The translations under genes and the position numbers were made by a program. This document shows, in pieces, positions 53,813 to 61,742 of a DNA stretch of 64,000 bases; position 1 is the stretch's first letter; each line of letters opens with the position of its first letter. The notes beneath the pieces are model-generated. The model worked only from the letters and a program-made list of their open reading frames with translations, was not told the DNA's origin and ran no database searches. This stretch comes from Syntrophus aciditrophicus SB (GTDB lineage: Bacteria; Desulfobacterota; Syntrophia; Syntrophales; Syntrophaceae): the NCBI RefSeq assembly GCF_000013405.1, contig NC_007759.1:558001-622000 (forward strand). The letters run 5' to 3'.

Positions 53813-54838
53813 TTATTCAATATAATACAGCTTCTCATTGTTCGAACCAGGTTTGACATTTAAGGCTTTTCTAACCTCCAGAGCGCGGATCATATTGATA
53901 ACCTGATTTCTTCCTATCCCGGTAAGCTTCATGACATCGTCTTTTAGCTTCGTTTGATTGATTAATGCGTTGCTGGATACAGTTTCGATAATGGCCTTTT
54001 CAAGAACCGTCTCTGATGAATTCTCCCCCTCTGCTGATACAAAACCCGCTGTTTCGAGTTCATCTGTTCCGGGCTTATGTTCATATCGCCATTCAGCAGC
54101 GAATGGCCGCACCTCTGTGTCGCGAGTTTTTGTAGAATGAACTGTGATTATGTCGCTGTCAAACTCGCGTTCGACTAACAAGGCCAGATCTAAGGATGCT
54201 TCGATACTGGAGTGTCCTCGAAGTGTTTCGCCGGTTCGCGCGGTTTGGGTTTGTTTACTCTTTTTTCTTTGATGGTGAATTATTACGACAGCCGCGTCAG
54301 TCCGCTCCGCCAGTAATCGTAGGTTCCCCATGACTTTCACCATGGCGTCACTGTTTTCATCTGCTCCTGGACTAATCAGGCCTAGGTTATCAATGAAAAG
54401 TAGTTTGATCCCTCTTGAGATCATGCGGTTAACCATGGCCTCAGTATCGCCGGTATCACCAGCGTTAAACATTGGTGTTGGCATTGAGATGTAAAAAAAG
54501 GGGGTTCCTTCATTTAGTCCCAAGTGACGCGCCAAAGCCTCGAAGCGTTCGTCTGTTCGGCGTTTTCCGTTGTCCATATCCAGCCACATGGTCGGAAACG
54601 CCTTTACCTTCCTGCCAAGCCAGGGCAGCCCCCCAGCCACATGGAGCGCCGCACTGCCTAGAAGCATTGATTTCAAGGTGCCCGGCGCTCCGAAGACGAT
54701 TGTCAAACTTGGAAGAGTAAACAGTCCAGTAATGGCGTATTGCAACGGTGGCCTTGGTTTGAAAGCATCAGCCAAAGTCCGGAATTCCCATGTATCTAAC
54801 TGAGCGTCAATTCCAGCGAAAAAGTCATTTTCAGGCAT
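53813..54838 (-). CDS. RepA-like AAA/RecA-fold ATPase (putative replicative helicase)
   Basis: A 341-aa ATPase of the plasmid RepA (AAA_25) type. Walker A is GAPGTLKS (residues 50-57), Walker B is LLFIDNLGLIS, and VVIIHHQRKK and a GETLRGHSSIEASLDLALLV block follow, as in RepA/RSF1010-type hexameric helicases. The C-terminal 60 residues look like a winged helix (INQTKLKDDVMKLTGIGRNQVI). AGGAGGT precedes the ATG. It overlaps the upstream primase-like gene by 8 bp, so the two form a replication pair. Confidence 0.8.
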   Translation of the reverse strand: MPENDFFAGIDAQLDTWEFRTLADAFKPRPPLQYAITGLFTLPSLTIVFGAPGTLKSMLLGSAALHVAGGLPWLGRKVKAFPTMWLDMDNGKRRTDERFEALARHLGLNEGTPFFYISMPTPMFNAGDTGDTEAMVNRMISRGIKLLFIDNLGLISPGADENSDAMVKVMGNLRLLAERTDAAVVIIHHQRKKSKQTQTARTGETLRGHSSIEASLDLALLVEREFDSDIITVHSTKTRDTEVRPFAAEWRYEHKPGTDELETAGFVSAEGENSSETVLEKAIIETVSSNALINQTKLKDDVMKLTGIGRNQVINMIRALEVRKALNVKPGSNNEKLYYIE

Positions 54839-55799
54839 TCATGCACCTCCTTCCTGTTGGGGACAACCAAAGGAGGCGTTGCATTTTTCCTGATTCCTGT
54901 CGAATTACTCCAGGCAACCTTGACAGCCTTGCCGGATTCTTGCAGGCCCGATCTACCCCGAGCGGGACAAGCCGTTCATCGTAAAGGCGTTGTTTAATGT
55001 GTCGATTCCAGTCATCGGCCGTTCGAATTTCCAAAGATGAAACATCAATCAACCCATGGATGCTTTTACCGCCTGTATCTATCAGGGCTCGGACAGGTAA
55101 ATTGATCGCCATCCAGAAGCGGATTTGATCATCATGGGAAAGATCGTCAAACTCGACGAGAGCATGGCGGAATAACTTTATATTCTGATCACCACGGTAT
55201 GTTTCACCCTCATTGGTATTCTTAAGTCGGGGAATTCCGTCAAGAGGGTTAATGATGAAGAAAGGGCCAGCCGTTCCGCCGTGCTTAAAGAAGAAAATCC
55301 AATTGGCAACTGTGCGGATATTCGTATCCAGGATGCCTGGCTCTGTCCGATCCCCGATAAAAACAAGATCATCCGAATGAAAAACAGTTTTTAGAAAGTG
55401 AATTGCATCTTCAATCGATGGCTCCCAGGACAAGCGGTAAGGGGACGCATCCCAAAGATCAGCTTCATCACAGGAAACTGCCTTTTTGAGAATACGCTTG
55501 AGTGCCTCTTTGCCATGTTTAACAACTGGGTCCGGTTTCTTCTTGAAAGTTTTTGATTGCTTGCCAGCATCTTGCAGGGCTCTGTTGATTGCCTCCTGAA
55601 TCTCTCTATCACAGACCTTTCGTCGGCCAGGTGGGATGGACTGCCGTATCTCATCGAAAATCACTTGAGGTTCTATGCCAGCCATTATTCCTACGTTTGC
55701 CACACCAAGCAGAGACACATGACACCCGCCTCCGCCGGGTTCTGGGATTTGAGATAGCCTTTGATTGTAACGTTTGATTAAAGGATTGTCAGTATTCAT
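54831..55799 (-). CDS. Primase-like replication protein
   Basis: A 322-aa protein whose C-terminal half has the archaeo-eukaryotic primase-like pattern used by mobile elements: ALIDTGGKSIHGLIDV, then RLYDERLVPLGVDRACKNP and ARLSRLPGVIRQESGK. The N-terminal 90 residues (NPLIKRYNQRLSQIPEPGGGG) resemble helical regions of element replication initiators. Together with the overlapping ATPase gene it suggests that the element can replicate after excision. Domain assignment is from motif recall. Confidence 0.65.
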   Translation of the reverse strand: MNTDNPLIKRYNQRLSQIPEPGGGGCHVSLLGVANVGIMAGIEPQVIFDEIRQSIPPGRRKVCDREIQEAINRALQDAGKQSKTFKKKPDPVVKHGKEALKRILKKAVSCDEADLWDASPYRLSWEPSIEDAIHFLKTVFHSDDLVFIGDRTEPGILDTNIRTVANWIFFFKHGGTAGPFFIINPLDGIPRLKNTNEGETYRGDQNIKLFRHALVEFDDLSHDDQIRFWMAINLPVRALIDTGGKSIHGLIDVSSLEIRTADDWNRHIKQRLYDERLVPLGVDRACKNPARLSRLPGVIRQESGKMQRLLWLSPTGRRCMNA

Positions 55800-55811
55800 C
55801 GGCTGTGCTCC

Positions 55812-56177
55812 TTACTTGCATAGGTCCTTGCACAGCATTTCCAAAATGGACAGATTCCTATAAAATTTGTATTTTCCGATATTGATGTGTTCTTTGGGTC
55901 CGGTTCCTAGAGAATCTCTGTTGGCTAGTGTGCGGTGATGGTAGGGAAACGATTTTGAAATCTCGTTAATCTTATGCCGGGCGGTAAAACTATCGGGATT
56001 ACCCAGCTCAGCTGCGACAGCTTCGATCAGCATTAGAGCGACATCAGATAACTGATAACCACTGTCCCTGATGAGTTTTGCGATTTCAGGCGATAATCGA
56101 GAACCATCTTTGTTAACGTAGACGATATCATCTTTGCCCGTGTTTACGACATCATTCTGCAATTTCTTTTCTAACAT
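55812..56177 (-). CDS. Hypothetical protein of the replication operon
   Basis: A 121-aa soluble protein (MLEKKLQNDVVNTGKDDIVY ... SEYR-free, ending LEMLCKDLCK) with no recognised family. The ATG at 56177 fits AAGGAG at 7 bases better than the ATG at 56183. It is first in the leftward set with the primase and ATPase genes (12 bp gap), and a palindrome lies upstream. It may be a regulator, but no DNA-binding motif is clear. Confidence 0.55.
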   Translation of the reverse strand: MLEKKLQNDVVNTGKDDIVYVNKDGSRLSPEIAKLIRDSGYQLSDVALMLIEAVAAELGNPDSFTARHKINEISKSFPYHHRTLANRDSLGTGPKEHINIGKYKFYRNLSILEMLCKDLCK

Positions 56178-56183
56178 AACCAT

Positions 56184-56573
56184 GCTCCTTCAGGGTAAAG
56201 TCAGGAAGTTTGATGACCCCTGCTGATTACATGTCAGTTTTTTGATGGCAGACTTCTGCCATTGGAGGGCAGAAACATGGCAGACAAGATAATGATAAAT
56301 GGAAGAAAAACAAAAAAGTCAGTATAATTGATATATTATATTGACTTCGAAAAAGTGATGAAAAAATAAACAGCAGGGAACGCGACGGGTGGCGGTGGGA
56401 ATCCCCCTCCGGGGGATTCGGGAGATATAAAAAACAGATAGCAAGGGGCGTGACAGCCGTCCTCATGTGGCCCCTGTTCCAGCGGAGAAGGCGATTGCTA
56501 AACAAGAGAAAAATCGGTTATCATTATTTTTTAGAGAGCCAACGTTTCAGGAATACTTCTTAAGGAGGTAAAA
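56184..56573. other. Divergent intergenic region between replication genes and FBPase
   Basis: About 390 bp. It holds the GGCAGA palindrome cluster (56245-56290) on the replication-gene side and an AAGGAGGT ribosome site for FBPase at the other. An open frame on the minus strand (56227-56505) has Phe/Leu-rich low-complexity sequence and is not believed. Confidence 0.55.
56245..56262. promoter_or_regulatory. Perfect palindrome ATGGCAGA-CT-TCTGCCAT
   Basis: An 18-bp palindrome followed within 30 bp by two more GGCAGA half-sites, 68 bp before the replication operon's first gene. It has the form of a dimeric repressor operator. A candidate control site for element replication. Confidence 0.5.
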
Positions 56574-57674
56574 ATGAAAACGACACTGAGTATTATTAAG
56601 GCTGATGTGGGAAGCGTCGGAGGGCATATCCGGCCTAGTGAACGGCTGATCCAGGAAGTGAAAAATTTTGTGGTGGAGAAGGGTCAGGGAGTCATTTCCG
56701 ATTTTTTCATCAGCCATACAGGTGACGACATCGCGATTCTTCTCTCCCATTCCCGCGGCAAGGGCGATGGGATCATACACCAGCTGGCTTGGGACGCCTT
56801 TGTGACCGGGACCAAGGTGGCCAAAGAGCAGGGTCTCTATGGCGCCGGGCAGGATTTGCTGAAGGATTCCTTCTCCGGTAACGTGAGGGGAATGGGGCCT
56901 GCGGTGGCGGAGATGGAATTCGAAGAGCGACCGAATGAGCCCTTCCTCTTTTTCGCCGCCGATAAAACTGATCCCGGAGCGTATAACCTGCCTCTTTACC
57001 TTGCCTTTACGGACCCCATGTACAATTCCGGATTGATTCTCAGCCCTACGATGAACAAAGGGTTCCGCTTTGTCATCATGGATGTGGAATACACGGAGGG
57101 AGACAGGGTTATTGAATTGAACGCCCCAGAGGATATCTACGATATCGCTGCACTATTGAGAGACAACGAGCGTTTCGTCGTCGAGGCGATCTATTCCCGC
57201 AGTACCGGAGACATCGCTGTTTCCGTAAGCACCACCAGGCTTCACAATATTGCAGGCAAGTACACGGGGAAAGACGATCCTGTGATGCTGGTCAGAGTCC
57301 AGGGAACCTTCCCGGCCACCGGCGAGGTCTTGGCCCCCTTCAACATCGGCCATTTCGTGGCTGGTTTCATGAGAGGAAGCCACACTGGGCCGTTGATGCC
57401 GGTAAAAATGAATTCCGGCATCTCCTATTTCGATGGGCCGCCGATTATCTGCTGTCTTGCTTTTTGCGTCCACAAGGGAAAATTTACGGAACCCGCCGAT
57501 GCCTTCGACCATCCCTACTGGGACTACATCCGGAACAATGTTGCGAGAAAGGCGACCGAAATGCGGGCTCAGGGTTTCTCAGGAGCGGCGATGCTTCCCT
57601 ACAGTGAATTGGAGTATGGTGGAATTGTCGAGAAAATGAAGATCCTTGATGAACGATTTAAAGTGCGGGGTTAA
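56574..57674 (+). CDS. Archaeal-type fructose-1,6-bisphosphatase (class V, FBP aldolase/phosphatase)
   Basis: A 366-aa protein of the bifunctional FBP aldolase/phosphatase family that turns triose phosphates directly into fructose-6-phosphate in gluconeogenesis. Evidence is MKTTLSIIKADVGSVGGHIRPS, HTGDDIAILLSH, FAADKTDPGAYNLPLY, a conserved GISYFDGPPI and the C-terminal AMLPYSELEYGGI. Metal-binding Asp clusters are present. It sits inside the mobile element as cargo, with a strong AAGGAGGT start signal. Confidence 0.92.
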   Translation: MKTTLSIIKADVGSVGGHIRPSERLIQEVKNFVVEKGQGVISDFFISHTGDDIAILLSHSRGKGDGIIHQLAWDAFVTGTKVAKEQGLYGAGQDLLKDSFSGNVRGMGPAVAEMEFEERPNEPFLFFAADKTDPGAYNLPLYLAFTDPMYNSGLILSPTMNKGFRFVIMDVEYTEGDRVIELNAPEDIYDIAALLRDNERFVVEAIYSRSTGDIAVSVSTTRLHNIAGKYTGKDDPVMLVRVQGTFPATGEVLAPFNIGHFVAGFMRGSHTGPLMPVKMNSGISYFDGPPIICCLAFCVHKGKFTEPADAFDHPYWDYIRNNVARKATEMRAQGFSGAAMLPYSELEYGGIVEKMKILDERFKVRG

Positions 57675-57690
57675 AATTCAGGAGGATCTT

Positions 57691-57780
57691 ATGCTGATGT
57701 CAGGGCGGGCTGAAAGAAAAACAGACCAAGGGCAGGAGATGATGCGAGGATGGCCAGTTCCAGTGGCTCAGGAGCTATAA
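57691..57780 (+). CDS. Possible 29-aa leader ORF before the CapA-like gene
   Basis: A short frame with a strong CAGGAGGA seven bases before its ATG, whereas the CapA ATG at 57750 has only a weak site. Its stop lies 31 bp inside the CapA gene. It may couple translation of CapA to ribosomes arriving from FBPase. The peptide itself (ERKTDQGQEMMRGWPVP) looks like nothing known. Confidence 0.3.
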   Translation: MLMSGRAERKTDQGQEMMRGWPVPVAQEL

Positions 57781-58874
57781 AACTTTTTCTCTGCGGCGAT
57801 GTGATGACCGGACGGGGCATCGATCAGATCCTGCCTTATCCGGGCAATCCGGTCCTTTATGAATCTTACGTAAAAGATGCGAGAGGCTATGTTGATCTTG
57901 CTGAGGAGTTGAACGGTCTCATCCCCCAGCCCGTTGATTTCGGATATATCTGGGGTGAGTCCCTGGCTGCAATTGCTGCAGAGGCGCCCGATATACGGAT
58001 CATCAACCTGGAAACAAGCATCACGACAAATGATGATTACTGGACCGGCAAAGGGATCAACTACCGGATGAATCCCAAGAATATTCCCTGTCTCCAGGCT
58101 GCCCGAATAGATATTTGCTCTCTAGCGAATAACCATGTCCTCGACTGGGGATACCACGGCCTTCTGGAAACATTGACTACCCTCAAAATGGCCGGACTGA
58201 AGACTTGTGGGGCAGGTAGAAATGTGGAAGAGGCCTGCCTCCCGGCGATAAAAGATCTTCCCGGCAGGGGAAGGGTGCTCGTCTTTGCTTTTGGACATGA
58301 ATCAAGCGGCGTTATGCCCGGCTGGTCAGCAACGGAAACCCATCCAGGAATTGTTGTCCTTCAGGATTTTTCCGAAAAAACCGTAGGCACGATCGGAAAG
58401 AGGATAGGGAAGATAAAACGGAAGGGGGACATCGCGGTGGTTTCCATCCATTGGGGTGGCAACTGGGGCTACAGGGTGCCGGAAGAACACACCCGTTTTG
58501 CCCATAATCTTATTGATGAAGCTATGGTGGACATCATTCACGGTCATTCTTCCCATCATGCATTAGGCTTCGAGGTGTACAGAAACAAGTTGATCCTCTA
58601 CGGTTGCGGAGATCTGATCAACGACTATGAAGGAATAGGTGGATACAGGGAGTTTCGCAGTGAGCTGGGCATCCTCTACTTTACGACGCTGGATTCCTTG
58701 ACGGGTCGTCTTCTCGGCCTTCGACTGGTCGTTATGACCTGTAAGCGCTTTCGTCTGGAAAGGGCGATAAAAAAAGATGTTCGCTGGATTGAAGGCATGC
58801 TGAACCGGGAAGGAAGGATCTCCGGCAAGACTGTGAAACTCGGAGACGATCTCAACCTGAGTCTGGTGTTGTGA
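57750..58874 (+). CDS. CapA / poly-gamma-glutamate synthesis-type metallophosphatase
   Basis: A 374-aa protein of the CapA (PGA_cap) family, a calcineurin-like fold. Evidence is LFLCGDVMTGRGIDQ, IINLETSITTND, CSLANNHVLDWGYHGLLET, VVSIHWGGNWGYRVPEE, and HGHSSHHALGFEVYRNKLILYG. No signal peptide is visible, so it acts in the cytoplasm or has another role than capsule anchoring. It follows the FBPase gene by 75 bp and is probably co-transcribed. Confidence 0.87.
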   Translation: MASSSGSGAIKLFLCGDVMTGRGIDQILPYPGNPVLYESYVKDARGYVDLAEELNGLIPQPVDFGYIWGESLAAIAAEAPDIRIINLETSITTNDDYWTGKGINYRMNPKNIPCLQAARIDICSLANNHVLDWGYHGLLETLTTLKMAGLKTCGAGRNVEEACLPAIKDLPGRGRVLVFAFGHESSGVMPGWSATETHPGIVVLQDFSEKTVGTIGKRIGKIKRKGDIAVVSIHWGGNWGYRVPEEHTRFAHNLIDEAMVDIIHGHSSHHALGFEVYRNKLILYGCGDLINDYEGIGGYREFRSELGILYFTTLDSLTGRLLGLRLVVMTCKRFRLERAIKKDVRWIEGMLNREGRISGKTVKLGDDLNLSLVL

Positions 58875-59527
58875 GTTACAGATAAGCTACCAAAAGATTT
58901 TAAAGAATTAGAAACACAGGATATTGGCTCTAAAATATGGACTCCGTTGCCGATTATGGTGCGAGAGATGGATGAAATCTGTTTCAATAGTCCTGTGACG
59001 AGATACGCTTGATATTACATCCATAACTCTTGACAATATCCCAATGGTGACGGATCGTTATCTCATTGTTTATTCCTATCCGTAAGTATAAAGAACCTTC
59101 CCAACATCGGGCAAGATGGAGGTGTCGAGATGGAAAGTGGTCCGGGAGCCATGAAAGAAGTTTTACTTTATGAAAAGGCGGGCAATGGCAAGGGATATCG
59201 GTTTGCAGGCCGGCTTGAAGTTCGTTTATGAGGGCAACGTTCCGGGGGAAGGGGGGGTGATGAACGTCAAACGGATACGGAGAGATCGTGAAAATTGACA
59301 AATATCAGTATCTGATTTCGATGGAAAATCAAAAAGCAAAAATATGGGAACGCCGTTCGGCTCTTATCAAAGTTCAGAAGTTACCTCCTTATGAGGGATA
59401 GAGCTGAATTCGGATATTCGAGGTTTCGTAAGTTTGGAAACAGAAATGCCTCATAGAAGATGATTCGATACTGTGGCCTGGGTCAGGAGTATGGTCAAAT
59501 AACACTCTCAACGGATTTAAAAATTTT
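58875..59527. other. Region of gene remnants
   Basis: About 650 bp without an intact gene. 58881-59011 stays open without a start codon (DKLPKDFKELETQDIGSKIW) and may be the end of a lost gene. 59151-59298 is a clear radical-SAM gene scar, listed separately. The rest shows nothing recognisable. Confidence 0.5.
59151..59298 (+). pseudogene. Scar of an AmmeMemoRadiSam radical SAM gene
   Basis: The first frame gives MKEVLLYEKAGNG, the typical start of the AmmeMemoRadiSam-system radical SAM enzyme. At about 59184 the frame shifts by one and continues ARDIGLQAGLKFVYEGNVPG, the typical near-C-terminal block of the same family. The middle of the gene, with the CxxxCxxC cluster, is gone. The two ends are fused by a large internal deletion. 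Identification is from memory of the family. Confidence 0.55.
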
Positions 59528-61000
59528 TTATAAGGTAATTTCCCAGGCTGTTCCAGTATAGATATATCCATACTTGCCATTTGGGTTTATATGTAATTTG
59601 AGATGTTCAGCGAGAGTGTTCATGCCTGCCTTATCTATGGCAGATATGGCGCGGTCAATGCCTTTCTTGATGTAAGTTTGGACTTTAGCGCTATGAAGAT
59701 CGTGCTGTGTTCTTTCCGCATTTAATGATTGTTTAACCAGCGTAACTTCAGCGAGAATCTCTTTGCGTTCAAGGTCAGATTCAGCATCATAATAATCTGC
59801 CCACAATTGATCTAAATGTTTTTTAAGAGATTCTCGCGTCGGAGGTTCTTCTTGGTCAACACCATGTACGATTATTCGGGATGTTGAACCCAGACAGAGG
59901 CCTTCCGCTATCGCTTTGTCGCTTGTTATGGAATTGGCAGGTTTTTCTGTCTGATAGATTTCAGTGCAGGGAACAGCTTGTCCGGGCCTTTCTAAAAGAT
60001 AAGCGAGATATAAAAAGCCTACAAGGTTTCTGAAAATTTCAGTTTTCCCTTCATATCCGATATGCCAAATACCGCCATTGCCCTTAGTAAAAAAGTTGAC
60101 CGTTTGGTGGACCGGTGGCAGTGACACAGCAAATTGTGTGACGGTTTCCTGTTCTGTTTCGACTGCTTCTGGACCATCAGCCACCATTTTAAGGGCTTCC
60201 GTATTTAAAAAGCCTGCAAGTCCATAAAAATCTATAAATCTGATAAGTTCTTTTTTTGAGCAAGGAAAAGCTAACGCCGGTTCGGATAGGTTGCCGGTAG
60301 GGTGTGCTGTAAGTGCGGCCAGTTCTCCAGGGGTGAGAAAACAATCTTTATATGATTCAGGGTTTTTTACATATACGCCGTTAGATCGTGTCTCAAAATT
60401 ATTCCAGTTATCAAGTTCTTCTGACCCTATTTTAAAAATCTGGACAAAATCGCTATATCCTATTTTTTTAGGCGTCATTGATGGTTTTGGGCTGGTCATT
60501 GGGATTGAACAGTTGGCAGCCTCGTATTCAGTGTTTTCCGAATTATACAGCACCCAACAAGGTTCGTTAATTTTGACGCCTTTATCGTCCTTTGCCAACA
60601 ACCTGGTAAGAAACATCCATTCATCTTTAAAATTTTCATCAGGTTTGTGTTTATAGACATCAGAAAAACCTGCATCCATTAGAGATAGATATGAATCTTG
60701 ATCCCGAATGGTGTGAAAGTATTCTATATATGAATAAATTGATCTGTCATTATCTTTACGAACATGAGGAGTTTCCGGATCGTGTTCAGGCAAAACCTCA
60801 TCTTCCACGTCAAAGACTATGCAGTATTTAACCGGATGTTGCTTGTGTAAGAATTTCGCATAGTAACTTGAATAACGGTAAAGTGTCACCCTCTTTACTC
60901 GCGTTTCTGGGATTTCACTAACCCACCGGTGCGCATAGACTTTCAAGAAGTCAAAACTGAGCGGGAAAAAATCTAAATTGTTTTGAATTATATCTACCAT
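59528..61000 (-). CDS. Large hypothetical protein with a WxIxYEGK-type C-terminal domain
   Basis: A 490-aa soluble protein. The N-terminal 270 residues (MVDIIQNNLDFFPLSFDFLK ..., SDFVQIFKIGSEELDNWNNF) have no recognised family. Residues 305-350 (GGIWHIGYEGKTEIFRNLVG then YLAYLLERPGQAV) match a winged-helix-like module found in several uncharacterised proteins of deltaproteobacteria. A helical, charged region follows (residues 395-460). It is element cargo between the toxin-antitoxin genes and CapA, and may be a regulator or a defence protein. Function unknown. Confidence 0.6.
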   Translation of the reverse strand: MVDIIQNNLDFFPLSFDFLKVYAHRWVSEIPETRVKRVTLYRYSSYYAKFLHKQHPVKYCIVFDVEDEVLPEHDPETPHVRKDNDRSIYSYIEYFHTIRDQDSYLSLMDAGFSDVYKHKPDENFKDEWMFLTRLLAKDDKGVKINEPCWVLYNSENTEYEAANCSIPMTSPKPSMTPKKIGYSDFVQIFKIGSEELDNWNNFETRSNGVYVKNPESYKDCFLTPGELAALTAHPTGNLSEPALAFPCSKKELIRFIDFYGLAGFLNTEALKMVADGPEAVETEQETVTQFAVSLPPVHQTVNFFTKGNGGIWHIGYEGKTEIFRNLVGFLYLAYLLERPGQAVPCTEIYQTEKPANSITSDKAIAEGLCLGSTSRIIVHGVDQEEPPTRESLKKHLDQLWADYYDAESDLERKEILAEVTLVKQSLNAERTQHDLHSAKVQTYIKKGIDRAISAIDKAGMNTLAEHLKLHINPNGKYGYIYTGTAWEITL

Positions 61001-61160
61001 CTTTTATGGTCCCTTTTATTTAAACAGAGGAAGGCGGCCAGGATTTGCCGCTGTCCAGCACGGCTCATGATTTCCATGCCCATAGCCTTTTATCGGGTTT
61101 TACTTTGTGAGGTTCCCGTGTTCGGCCCATCGGCCTATCTCCCGGGCCTGTAGGCTATGC

Positions 61161-61430
61161 CTACCTGAACAAGTCGGAATGGGTTCCCGTTCGTTCAAAT
61201 ATGATCCGGTTGCCGTCGATCCGGTATATCAATAACCAATCCGGGTTGATATGACATTCTCGACGATCCTTGAAATTGCCTATTAAGAGATGGTCCCGGT
61301 ATTTCTGGTCAAGAGGTCTTTCTTCGATCAGATCCCGCATGACGGCCTTGAGGGATTCAGGGTCACGCCCTCGCTTCAGCATCAGCTTCAGGTCTTTTGC
61401 GAAGCGATTGGTATAAACGGGCGTCCGCAT
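61161..61430 (-). CDS. YafQ/RelE-type toxin
   Basis: An 89-aa mRNA interferase of the YafQ branch. Evidence is FAKDLKLMLKRGRDPESLKAV, LDQKYRDHLLIGNF, RECHINPDWLLIYRID and the C-terminal FERTGTHSDLF. The four active-site positions of YafQ (two His in the middle, the Asp in NPDW and the His in GTHSDLF) are kept. The ATG overlaps the antitoxin stop by 1 bp. Confidence 0.9.
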   Translation of the reverse strand: MRTPVYTNRFAKDLKLMLKRGRDPESLKAVMRDLIEERPLDQKYRDHLLIGNFKDRRECHINPDWLLIYRIDGNRIIFERTGTHSDLFR

Positions 61431-61690
61431 CAGATGCCCAGTTTCCTGAACATATCATCGGCATCTTCGCACTCAACAAGCCCTTTGCTCTCTTCACTGT
61501 CCTTGAATTCCTTCAGGGTTGCCTCGTTCGGGATTTCGACAGAGAAGGGCAGCCCACGGCGCAGCTTCACCTGGCGAAAAAAGAGATTGATCGCCTCCGT
61601 AGTTGATAGCCCCAGGGTTTTGAAAATTTCTTCTACTTCCGTCTTCAATTCCCGTTCTGTCCGGGCGTTTATCATTGCTGACCGTGCCAT
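61430..61690 (-). CDS. RelB/DinJ-type antitoxin
   Basis: An 86-aa protein with an N-terminal ribbon-helix-helix (SAMINARTERELKTEVEEIF, GLSTTEAINLFFRQV) and an acidic C-terminal tail for toxin binding. It would repress its own operon and neutralise YafQ. The pair lies 53 bp downstream of the integrase gene and would stabilise the island against loss. Confidence 0.9.
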   Translation of the reverse strand: MARSAMINARTERELKTEVEEIFKTLGLSTTEAINLFFRQVKLRRGLPFSVEIPNEATLKEFKDSEESKGLVECEDADDMFRKLGI

Positions 61691-61742
61691 TTTGCAAACC
61701 TCAATTCATTTTTTATAATTGTATTTCATTTGCTATACATGA

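Noticed and set aside
56227-56505. 92-codon minus-strand frame before FBPase
   Set aside because: Low-complexity Phe/Leu/Ser sequence in a divergent promoter region.
58984-59301. 105-codon minus-strand frame
   Set aside because: It lies antisense to the radical-SAM scar and has no support.
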